Source of the DNA: Syngnathus acus
Taxonomy: Eukaryota; Chordata; Actinopteri; Syngnathiformes; Syngnathidae
Assembly (NCBI RefSeq): GCF_901709675.1
Contig: NC_051087.1
Coordinates: forward strand, 4,146,001 to 4,210,000
Direction of reading: 5' to 3'
DNA: 64,000 nt
Shown: positions 35,901-46,500 of the stretch, piece after piece
Numbering within the stretch: position 1 is the first letter of the stretch
How the letters are laid out: each line of letters starts with the position of its first letter
Program-made: the position numbers and the translations under genes
The notes under the pieces: model-generated
The model's input: the letters and a program-made list of their open reading frames with translations, nothing else
Told to the model about the DNA's origin: nothing
Databases searched by the model: none

Positions 35901-36577
35901 ATTTTGATTAACTATATTAAAAAAAAAAACCCACCACGTTCAGTTTCAAAATGCAAAATGTGATTCCTTTAACTGTTGGGGAAAACAAGTCTGAATTCAT
36001 TCTTTTTATGAATTTATTCTTGACAGTGGATACCGTTTGCAATGAAAGTTTCCATGAGTGGTTTTGAATGTTTTTTTCGTTTAAAGGCTTTCTTTGAAAT
36101 CAAGGTAACATATGATTAACTATATTTAAAAAAAACACCACGTTCAGTTTCAAAATGCAAAATGTGATTCCTTAGACTGTTGGGGAAAACAAGTCTGAAT
36201 TCATTCTTTTTAAGAGTATACCGTTTGCATATTTTCTTAAATAGGCTTTCTTTGAAATCAAGGTAACGTGTTATCTATCTTCAAAAAGCGCCACGTTCTC
36301 TTTAAGAATGCAACATTGATTTCAATTTGTTAACAAAAATCCGAATTTATTCTTTATAGTGTATAAGTAAAGTGATGCGGCAGAGAAAAAGCAAGGCGCA
36401 CACACACGCGCGCGCGCGCACACAACAAAAGCGTCGTCTCCTAAGTCCAGTTTTATTCGTGCGCCTAAAAGCTTGCGCAAAATGGTTAGCAACATAGTAA
36501 TTGAATTCAACGGCCTTACCTTGCCCAAATGGCTCGCTGCACACGAGCACCAAGCACAGCAGCTTGGAGAAGTTCAT
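32980..36577 (-). CDS. GPI-anchored protein with three atypical Ig-like domains
   Basis: Not recognised as any named family. Five exons on minus: 36520-36577, 34494-34766, 33944-34198, 33429-33686, 32980-33203. All introns are phase 1, the pattern of shuffled Ig exons; 355 residues. Exon 1 encodes a signal peptide (MNFSKLLCLVLVCSEPFGQ). Each of the next three exons is one Ig-like domain of 85-91 residues with a B-strand Cys (VTC, VTC, VQC), a C-strand Trp (VRWKKG, FKWYKDD, VVWTKED) and an E-F region (DEETYTAEG, DEKVFKGSA, DVGTYKAAY). The F-strand Cys of normal Ig folds is absent in all three; instead a second Cys lies 8-9 residues before the B-strand one. The last exon gives a Gly/Lys repeat stalk (GKGTGKGTGKGN) and a hydrophobic tail (LLVTVTLVHLLLQLAA) typical of a GPI signal. 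An in-frame ATG at 36667 is a poorer start. Likely surface protein; ligand unknown. Confidence 0.75.
35030..36365. repeat. Eight-copy tandem repeat filling intron 1 of the Ig-like gene
   Basis: Units of about 146-209 bases marked by GCAAAATGTGATTCC (near 35102, 35275, 35443, 35602, 35749, 35951, 36160, 36306), followed by a T-rich stretch, TTTATTCTTTATAGTGTA, ACCGTTTGCAATGAAAG, GAGTGGTTTGAAATG and GGCTTTCTTTGAAA. Units differ by substitutions and indels. No ORF is conserved across units. Confidence 0.85.
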
Positions 36578-36694
36578 CTTCTTTCGAGGATGACTAGGAA
36601 GGGAGGAAGCGTTCGGACCTGCTTGAGCTGCGTGAAGAGGTGCGAGCAGGCGAATCCACTGAACCAAACGAGCCGAAAGAACTCAGCGAGCGAG

Positions 36695-36850
36695 CTTCCT
36701 ATAAAGCGCTCAATCGCCGTCATCTTCAATGGCGCTTCGAAAGTTTGCACATTTGTTGCTCGTTCATTGGCTGCATTTGGGAACTTTATGACGAGTGCGT
36801 GCGTGCGTGATACACGGACGCAAAAGCGGCCGCGTAACCTTATATAACCC
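36695..36850 (-). promoter_or_regulatory. Promoter region of the Ig-like gene
   Basis: Two TATA-type sites on minus: CTTTATAGG at about 36699-36707 and a stronger TTATATAAGG near 36838-36847. With the nearer site, transcription would begin around 36670, so translation from 36577 rather than 36667 is favoured. Confidence 0.4.
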
Positions 36851-37881
36851 CCTTTGTCTTACGCCATACAGCTGCTTGCTCGTCTCCTTTAAGTCTTTAC
36901 AAAATGTCATAACCGTTGCCGATCCGAGTCACGGCGAGCGGCACTTTATGTCCTTTCAGAAGTCTTTTCGATTCTTTTCCAAATCCACTGAACATACGGG
37001 ACCGTCTCCTCGACATTCACGTGCCCCTTTCGAAATACTTATCGCGGTGGTGCCTTTAAAGGCAGTAGGAGAAATCGACAGCTAACAAAAAGAAATCCAA
37101 CCGAGTTAAGCAATGACTAGAAAAATCACAAGGACGACGACTATGGACACACAAAGCCCACATGGAACATCACTGAAATATCTGTGAGCCCCTGTCGATA
37201 ATTTTAGTGGCGTACCATTGATGGTGTAAGCAATGCACAGGCCATCATGCGCAAGCAAATCCCGCCAAAAAACAAAACAAAGATTTTAATCGGAACAACT
37301 TTGGGGTGGGGATTCAATAGGATTTTGTTCTTCCCACTGCTTTTCAAGCCTTATTATTTCATTTTATGTGTAAAAAAAAAAAAAAAAACACGTCTTTTTT
37401 TTTGTACCGCTACAAAATGCTATTGACGGTGACCTAAAAAAAAAAAAAAAAAAGGACTGACTTATTCACTAACTCTTTGCAGCACCTGCATGAGCCTGGC
37501 TTTTCCCACCCCACGCAAGTGTGTACTTAGCGTACGTACTCGCACCGTTTGACAGAACAAAGTGACAAAGCGCGCAGGTTAACTGAAATGTGGAGTAGAT
37601 GGGCACTGGCGGCCCCGAGTAATTTGGTTCCCTAGGCAAGATTTTCCCTGGAGCCCTCTGGCCGTGGTGTGCGGCGTATGCATGCACCACGCAGACTCCA
37701 CTGCGTGCATCTAGCACGGTGCCAGCAGATGCTAGAATCTTCTGCTGGGCGAAACCAAAAGACAGTCAGCTGGAGGGTGTTTGTTGTGACGCCCCAAACA
37801 TAGAATCGTTAAAGCCCTTGCTCAAAATCCCAATCGGTCGTGGAGTGTCATTGCCTAACATCGTTCACCAAATGAGATGCA
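36851..37881. other. Spacer, no gene seen
   Basis: Long A-runs at about 37372-37388 and 37436-37453, otherwise unique sequence. No ORF with recognisable domain on either strand. Confidence 0.5.
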
Positions 37882-37883
37882 GA

Positions 37884-37889
37884 TTTATT
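37884..37889 (-). terminator. ufsp2 polyadenylation signal
   Basis: TTTATT on plus (AATAAA on minus) 93 bases past the ufsp2 stop. Confidence 0.6.
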
Positions 37890-37981
37890 GGACAAACGTT
37901 CACACACAGACTTGTGCCTGGTGGTGGCAGTCATAGGATTTACATGACAAAGCACTGGTAGTGAGTCGACATGGCCGTACG

Positions 37982-38306
37982 TTAGATTGCTTTGGGCCTC
38001 TGGGGGAGACACATATTATAATATGCCGTTTGATCCCAAAACTCAGGTCCTTTCCAGCCACACCAACCCTGGGGGAAAGACGAAACAAAAGTTCTGAAAG
38101 TCCGTCATGAAGATGCGGAGCCACACCAAGTCATTTTGAGGTCCACCTTCTCTGTGATGACCTGCAAGTCCTCTGCGCCTGTATAATGAGGATCCAGGAT
38201 GAGGAAGCGAATCTGCCCGGTGGTCTCGCTCCAAGCGACGCCTAGAATGGTGTGAGCCAAGACCCCCCCACCTGCAAAGGACAGAGAATTTTCACATGGA
38301 AAATGT

Positions 38307-38348
<42 letters not shown>

Positions 38349-38517
38349 TCATCATCATCATCATCGGTTTAAAGTCCATGTTCCAGGCGCCGCTGGGTTG
38401 GACTGGATTCTCAGTATGGCTTTCTTCCACCGGGGACAGTCCATGGCCATCTCGTGGTTGAGAGTCCTATACCGAGAAAATTTTCTTTTTACAGCCGGAT
38501 GCCCTTCCTGACACCAA

Positions 38518-38587
<70 letters not shown>

Positions 38588-38727
38588 TAGATAGATAGAT
38601 TATAGGAGGGAGAAGGATTTTGTGAAACAAAAATATGGAACCAAGAAATCGGGCCCAAAATCCTTAACTTCCACCCTAGGTTGCTAAACTGTCTTGAATG
38701 CACACTCCTACCCAAGGTGATATTTTT

Positions 38728-38790
<63 letters not shown>

Positions 38791-41286
38791 CATCAGAGCT
38801 CATAAAGTCGTACTTTTAAACGTCAAACTTACCAATCATCACTGGAGTTCCCTCAGAGAGAAAATGATTTGCCAGCTCTCTGCCTTTGGAAGCCATATCA
38901 GAACCCTGGCTGAAATAACAAGTGTTCATGGTTCCATAAATCTATAAACATGAAACCATCAGACAGGGAGCAAAGCAGACAAACCTCACAAATAAAATCT
39001 TGGATGTAACCCCGAGTAGTTGGCTGAGGACAGCGTGAACCTCGAAAGATCCAATCCACTGACGAGACCCCACAAAGGACCCTTGTTTGTCACCAACATC
39101 CACCAACGCCTAAAAATAATATATACAGAAATGGAAGTTGATGATGGTTTGATACCATTTTAATTGCAGCTGCGGTCGTGCCGAATTTAAGCCCGTGACG
39201 AGTGTACGAGTCGCATTGCAAAACGGTCACGAAATGGCGGCAAATGATCCTGAAATTGTATCGAGCCAAACAAACCCTTGCAACTGAAACAAAAAAAAAC
39301 AACCCAAAAAGCTGCCTTTACGTCGACATGACTGCAACGATGTAGTTGCACAAGTGTACACACCCTCAAAAACCGGCGCTGTAGCTTAGGCAATAACCTG
39401 ATGATGAGAAAAAATGGTCCCATTCGTGCTACCTGTTGGATTTCCTTGTGAGTGGGGACAGTCCGCTCTACGTAGCCTTGCTGCTGGAACCAGGAGCAGA
39501 TGGTCTGCAGAGAGCGATAAGCGCAGCCCCAGCCGTTGTCGTCCACGCGGTCCTGCATGTAGTGGTGGTAACTGTACAGGCCTTGCACCAAGTATGCCTG
39601 AAACACACATAAATCATCAAAACTCCCATTCCAGAAGGCATCTGAGCAAATAGCTTTACCTTTCCATCGTCCAAGGTGGGATGCGTGAGAGCCAGGTGAG
39701 GGTTTCGGAGGTAACCATCTTTGCAGGGTTCATTGGGGAAGTGATAAGCGTTGGCTCTTCTAAAATAGGGTTTGTCCTCTGGCACCTTAAAGCGCGCATG
39801 CAGCTCCTGCAAAATTGAGAGCAAAAAAAGTTTCGACTAAAAGATGGCGTGATTGATGAGACACAAAACGAACGAGTAACGTCCAAATGGTAACCTGGAT
39901 ATCGTGGCACTGCGCCGCTGTCATTTACGTACGTACCTTACGCTGGTTCTCGAGTTGACTGTCAGGCACCCCGGCAGGATAGATTGTTGTCACCAGTCCT
40001 TTGGGTTCTGGAAGCAGAAAGTGGAAAGGCTCTGGGACCAATAGCTTTGTTCCCTTCATGTGGCGCAGCATCTCTCGCTTCATCTCATCCAGCTGATGTA
40101 ATAGCGCCTCCAGCAAACGCTCACAGGCACTGCACAATGAGATGATGACGGAGAGTTTCAAATCAAAGTTTCAGCCTTAGCTGAAACCAAAAAACAAATG
40201 TATATATCATTTTAATTGTGACAGTTACTCTTTGATGGTGTCGGTGGAGCATATGTGGACAACACAGTCCATTGGAAGAGTTGTAGACAGGAAGTGGGAC
40301 TTCTGGACGGTTTTGCAGAGAACAGGTGCCGGGAGGGGACCTGGCTTTGTCACTTCCATCATTAGGTTTAGGCTGATCACTCTCTAAATGGCAAAGTGAT
40401 TATGTGATGAAAATATACACATGTATGGGTATATTCTGTATAGTTTTTGCTCTCTATTTAATTAGGGCTTACGCACTTCTGGTTCAATGCAGTCTTCATT
40501 TTTTTTTTCTTGTAATTGTGAGGTATAAAAAAGTTGAATGACATGTAATCGATGTATTCAAACTCATCTTTCTAATATAACAGGGGAAAAAATGACAAAA
40601 TATTCACATACGGCTGCCGAGCTCTTTTTGCCCTTCTTCTTTGCTGACCTTTTGCCAGCCAAATCTTGTTCATCGATGCTGAAATGTAAGTCAAATAAAA
40701 TAAAAACAAATGGAACAGGTGTAAAAGAAGAACAGAAATAACTTACGGTATCCATTTATGTAGATCGTCACACGGTGTGTTTGCAGTTATTTCTTTCGGA
40801 GTCACGTGAACATGCTTGTTTGGCCAGATTATAACTGGGCTATCCTGGACTCGAAGGATGCAAGATTCTGACTTCACCTGAGAGCGTAAGTTCTCAAATG
40901 TTCTTGAGATGCATTTATGCATGAGCGTCACTGAAAAAAGAAATGAACTTTACAGAAACCCGCGTATTAATTCAGAGGAGAATGCACCCGATGAGATATT
41001 GACCCTATGTTTAAAAACATTTCATGATACCATCGGTGCTGTCCAGGAGACATTTGAGCTCCAGATGTCCTCTCGCACGGAGAAATTCTCCTGGCTCGAC
41101 ATTATTTGGATCTTCAATCTGAAATAGGACAAAATAAATGAGCAGCTGGCAGGGAAGTTTTATATTCACCATATGTGGACAACTAGCGACAACGTGGTAT
41201 GCAATTGACGGTTTTCAACGTGACAAACCTGGACTAATATTAATACAGTTACAAATGTGCTTTTAAATCGTTGTCATACCCACCAT
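37982..41286 (-). CDS. ufsp2: UFM1-specific protease 2
   Basis: Cysteine protease that matures the ubiquitin-like modifier UFM1 and removes it from targets at the ER. Twelve coding exons on minus: 41284-41286, 41031-41118, 40747-40930, 40612-40678, 40229-40383, 39937-40129, 39660-39806, 39433-39597, 38985-39109, 38833-38909, 38147-38271, 37982-38068; phases all close, 471 residues (human 469). The N-terminal half is the diverged region ending in [19 protein letters not shown]. The C-terminal C78 peptidase domain has the catalytic Cys in [14 protein letters not shown], the region [10 protein letters not shown], and the Asp-Pro-His of the active site in [12 protein letters not shown], and ends in [11 protein letters not shown] and CLPQRPKAI. 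The start codon stands alone in exon 1 (Kozak GCACCATGG, donor GTGGGT); this first exon is the least certain. The intron at 38272-38832 is mostly TA repeats. Confidence 0.94.
38309..38786. repeat. Three long TA arrays with a fish repeat fragment in ufsp2 intron
   Basis: Arrays at about 38309-38346 (then ATC repeats to 38365), 38519-38585 (then GATA repeats to 38600) and 38732-38786. Between the first two lies a dispersed-repeat segment ending in GCCGGATGCCCTTCCTGACA, a string found in many copies in teleost genomes. Intron length here probably varies between individuals. Confidence 0.85.
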
Positions 41287-43098
41287 GGTGCTTTTTTATG
41301 GTAGAAAAAAAAAATCTGGATAGTTATTCACATGAGGCTGCCATGTCTGTTCTGCAATATTTGACGTGTATCATTCCGCGACAGCTGATTGGCCCACAAT
41401 ATCCCCTCCCACTGCTGTTGCATTCAGCGTAACTCGTAATTTTGTCTAACAACACAAGACTTTTAAAAATAAATGTAAATATCGTCGACATAAGTTACAC
41501 GTTTTACAAAAAAAAATAACACCGGAACAAAACGGGATTGCATACATTTTATTTGTTACATAATGCTAAAGAGCGATACTGAAGTATGAATTTCTCCCAG
41601 GTTGTCGTACATTATACAGCGTAATCAAATGTAACTAACATCTACGCATGCGTGGTTCTACTGGTGGGTCACGGAGTGAGGCACACGATATCTAATTATT
41701 CCAGCATCAGTGCCCATTCTGCCCTTCATATGCAACATGGGAAAACATACATCGTCTTTTTTTGCGTTGACATTAGTCAATTTGCAATGGAACACCAATG
41801 CAATGACGCTTTTCACTGTAACAGAAAAGCTTGAATGTGTTTCTTCGTGCTTTGCTTGTTTCCCTGGGGCGACAGGCCTGCATGCAAGAGCTGGCAGATT
41901 GAGTGGACACTGCATAGTAGCACTGCATGTACAAATGGGAGCTCACAGCAAAAACCTCTCAATTCATTTACATTTATACGGATATTATTTTGAAGAATGT
42001 ATTTTATATGGTCGAATTATGATTGTCTGATAAACGCACTATCATTAAGTAGACAGAAATGTTTATTGAGTACAAGTTTGTATTAAAATGTAACCAAAAA
42101 AGGGCTTTTCACAAATTGCATCAAGTGTACCCACTTTGACCACCTGGGGGCAGTTTAAGACCGATATATGGCTCGTCTCATCTTGCAGAGTATAAGATTA
42201 AATATGACTGAATATATACTGTATACACCTGTATAGCTGTGATTTCTGTCATTTATTTGTTGCTGCGCCTTTTGTGTTTAAATAGCTTCTCTTTTGCTGA
42301 AACGGAGTATTATATACTTCATGTATAAGCAGACGGATATATGTGGTGTTAGCATTAGTAATTAGCTAGTGGGATAGAAGATCAACTTTGTTCTTTAAAA
42401 AACTTTAAAACTGCTATGCAGTGCGCATTGAGATCTTGCAACATAAATTGTTGTCTTGAGGGAAAAAAATGACGCATCTATTTCGAGTATTGCATTTATT
42501 TCTTCAAGTGAACATATTTTATTGATGTGAAGGCCATTCTATTTAGTAATATTTAGTTTGACAACATTTGCCTCATGTCGTACAAAGTTTCAAAATGACA
42601 CAGAGTAGCGTTTATTTAAAACATGTCTTGAGAAGCAGCCCATAAGAATATCACAATCTATTTGGAACGGGTTTTCCTTGGCATTGACCCCATGCAGCTC
42701 AAGCAGTAATTTATTTCTGTTTATCTCTGGTAAAATCTCACCATGTCGACCTTGATTTGCAACACGGCCGTTGCTATCTTTGCTGCGTTTTGTAAACAGG
42801 ATCTGTGCACTGTATATGGCTCACGTTGTGTGCTGGAAACGAAAGGCGCACCTACACATCGAGCGAGAAGATATGAAGTATAAGCATCGCATATATCTTT
42901 TTGCTTGTGTGTGATGACACTTGGCCAGATGAATGTATACATTGTGAACACGTCGTGAAGTATTTGCGTCATTTTTCACCTTGAGAATTCCTGATAGATG
43001 GATATTAAATTAACATTTGACTAATGATACCACAGGGAGAAAAGAATAGCAACAACTTCTCAAGTCAAGCTGTGTCAAAATGTTTAAGCCCAGAAACA
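41287..43098. other. ufsp2-gucy1a1 spacer, no gene seen
   Basis: Back-to-back promoters are expected at its two ends. Unique AT-rich sequence with no coding signal. A CTCF-like core, CCACCTGGGGGCAG, lies at 42140-42153 on plus. Confidence 0.45.
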
Positions 43099-43208
43099 AC
43101 CCACACAAGCATGGGGAGAACATGCAAACTCCACACATGGAGCTGAGAATTCGAACCAGGATATTAGTACAGTGAGGCGGGCATGCCACCCACTTGTCTA
43201 CCATGCAG
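43099..43208. mobile_element. Decayed dispersed repeat (SINE/LINE-derived)
   Basis: Contains GGGGAGAACATGCAAACTCC, then a diverged ATTCGAACC and GTGAGGC, the order seen in a very abundant fish repeat. It is truncated and mutated. Two C-runs interrupted by TCCTTG follow at 43348-43380. Confidence 0.6.
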
Positions 43209-43588
43209 CCAAATACATATAAAGTGAAGAGAGAGAAAAAATCTATTGCATGTGAGAAGTCGTCTGGAAATAACGTCTCTTTGCTGATAGGTCGCTCAGC
43301 TCCATCAGCCGTGCTTGAGCATGGATTGGCCTGCAGCTCTCTGGCTACCCCCCCCCCCCTCCTTGCCCCCCCCCCCTCCCAGGCGCTTATCGCTCTGTTC
43401 CACCATCAGTCCAAAGAAGCTGAGTACAGAAGAACATCGCATCACGTCTTGGTTGAAGATTTAGCGATGAAAAAGATGCAAACACCAAAATAAGATGCGC
43501 GCACCAGAAGATGGCATTCTGGCGCGTCTGTCTGCATGCACAATGAGCTCAGTGCCTGTGTGGTGAGGACATCATAGCACCAGTGAAG

Positions 43589-46500
43589 ATGTTCTGCGCC
43601 AGGCTGAAGGAGCTGAAGATAACCGGAGAGTGTCCTTTCTCCAAAAGCGACCAGCATCAAGAGCAGGAGAAGGAAGAAGAACAGCAGCGTGGAGATGCCG
43701 GGGAGAGCTCGGCAGCGCGCGGCAGGAGGAACGCGCACGAACCCGCACAGAGGAGCACCAGAGCCAAAGTGAACCTGCATACCCTCGGAGAGAGCATTCG
43801 CAAACTGGCGTGTCCCCAGGTGAGTACGAGCGTGCGCGCAATAGAATTTTTTTTTTTTTTAAGAAATAAAAAATGTGGCTGCCATTTTAAGATTTTATCC
43901 GCCCCTCACCCCCTCCTAATTAAAGACCTCTCTCACTTTAACTTTGCAGTTCCAGAGGCTGCACGCTGCCCTCCAAAGTATGATGAAACAAAGAGAATCG
44001 GAAAGGTAATATTTTATATTAGGCAGAACTTCCACCCAGGTATTGGCTGTAGTTGTCATTTCAATGAGACCTACTCAGACACTTAAGGGTGGGGAACATC
44101 AGGAGCCAGTTCAGTTTCATAAAATCCATATGTAATTAATAATAATCATTAATCATCATCAACAAAAAAAAACAATATTCCTTTTTTTAAAGTAGGGGTT
44201 TGATTTCAGTCAGCCATATTGAATTATTTTTATAGATTTAATTTATTCAAACAAGTACTTACATTATTGTGTGATTAATATGTTAAACTAAAATTCATTC
44301 ATTAGGCCTATTTTTATGAACAGCCTAGTTTTTGAATTCATCCTCAAATTTGACATCTTGCTTTTTTCACCTACAAAAGAAACAGCTGTGGATTTATTTT
44401 ATAATGTACATCTTTGGATAAGGAATATAGTAGAGAAAGAAAAATTAGTTATTTAGAAAAAGCAGGATTTGTTTTCTGTCGATAAGATCCTGTATTGTTC
44501 ATACAATATTTTTGTCTTACCCCTCTCATGATAATATTGTCTTGAAATGCATTTGTATAACAGCTCTACGTGTGAACTCTGAGTTGTAGTCCTTTGTTGT
44601 AAGCTAATCTTTGTGTTTGCAGCATTGCAGTTTGTTGCACAGACTGCAGAGAAGAACCGGAACATTTAATGAAGATGATGAACACTTACTCAACCAAAAC
44701 AGGTAACCGCAAATTGGACACTTATATAACGCACACTACCTGTCAATTGTGAAACCGTTTCCTGGTTTGTACATGTTAGCTATGCCATTCCAATTAAATA
44801 CTAACGTAATACTATATTACAGTACTGTGTGATCTGGAGAAAACCATCTACCCTGATCCGGGTCATTTTTATACCCCATGCCATTTAATAAAGTACACAA
44901 AATAAAACCAAATATGTCAAGTATGTCTGCAGTTTAATTAGTAAAAGAGACAATAAATGAATTGTTTTAGAGGAACATAGATTTGTCATCTTGTTCTGAA
45001 TTCAAGCCCTGGCTTATTTGACTGTGGTGTCTCAGTCTGAACACTAGGGGCGCTTGAGTACAAGTGCTGTTTGTTGTTATTTTGAGGGAATAGTAAATTA
45101 AGATAGTGATTTGACAAGCTGTATACTCCGTACATTGAGGCAAAGTGTTGTCCTATGAAATGATATGATCATATATTTACAGAAACAAATGTGAGGGATC
45201 TACTCACTCTTGTACGGTATATTTACAACTTCTCATAGTCCCTGCTTGTATCCTGCAGCCATTCCGATTGAAGCCTTGAGAGTGTCCCTCGGCGAGGAGC
45301 TCTTCCAAATGTGCTACGAGGAGGACGGTCACATTTTACGGGTGGTGGGGGGCGCGCTTCACGACTTCCTCAACAGCTTCAACGTGCTCCTGAAGCAAAG
45401 CAGCGCGCCCCGACTTGATGGAGGGGATTGTTTAAATCAAGCATCCGTGCTGTGCATAGACAAAGATCCGGGTCTGCTTACTGTCTACTTCTTCAACCCT
45501 CACCCCACTACCGAGCTCTTCTTCCCTGGGGTCATCAAGGCAGCCGCCCGTTTGCTCTATCACACCACCGTGGATGTGCTGATGGACCCGCCCAGCACCA
45601 AAGACAGCATCCTTCAATCCAACCCGCAGCACAGTCTTCTATACACCGTGGTGGTCAAGGGGGATAAAAACCTGAGCCCCAGTCCTCTGCGGGCGAGCTC
45701 AGCTGGGACCCTTCCTACCTCTCTGTTTTCCACTATCTTCCCCTTCCATCTTATCCTGGACCAAGACCTGGTTCTGGTTCAAATCGGACACGGGCTCAGG
45801 AAGAGACTGAGCAGGAAGGACAGTCTCAGGCGGGCTTTGACTTTCCAAGAACACTTCTCCATCGTGTGCCCTCAAATCAAATGTACCTTTCAAGGCATCC
45901 TGACCATGCTCAACACCCAGTTTGTCCTTCGGATCAAGCAAGGGGTCTCCGGAACGGACAACACAGTAAAGGTACGTCCATGATCAGAACTGTGTCAGTT
46001 GGTTGGTTGGTTGGTTGGTTGGTTGGTTGGTTGGTTGGTTGGTTGGTTGGTTGGTTTTAGGCGAGGTTATTAACGGCACCATTCGGCCCAAGGTGGAGAT
46101 CAACATCCTACCACCAGCCGAGATCACAAGCAAATGTCATCCTCCTTTTCTCCATCAAAGGCTCAGTGAGCCTGGTGCTATTTATGGACGGGTGCAACTG
46201 GTCGCCATGACAAGAACCAAGTCGTCAGTACATTAATGCTTCACTATTCACAGAGGCTAGACTCCCCTTACAGTGATTAGTGAGAAAAAACAAGAACAAC
46301 TGAATCCCCTCCTAATATTAATTGTCTATATTCATTTTTCAAAGTCCGGTAGAAAAGTAGTCCGTTGGTCTAGCAGCAATAAAATTTGGTCCTGCGGCAA
46401 AAAAAGAAAAAAAAGAAACAATTGACAGCTGGTCACTTTGTTTCTGTAGGTGAGGGGTGTAGTTTATAGTTTTGTCATATTTGGTGCCATCTTGTGGAAT

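Noticed and set aside
36577-36667. Earlier in-frame start for the Ig-like gene
   Set aside because: It would place 30 polar residues before the signal peptide and lies at the predicted transcription start.
37469-37717. Minus-strand ORF with a Cys/Gly/Pro-rich product
   Set aside because: No domain recognised and no splice or promoter context; it is in the spacer after ufsp2.
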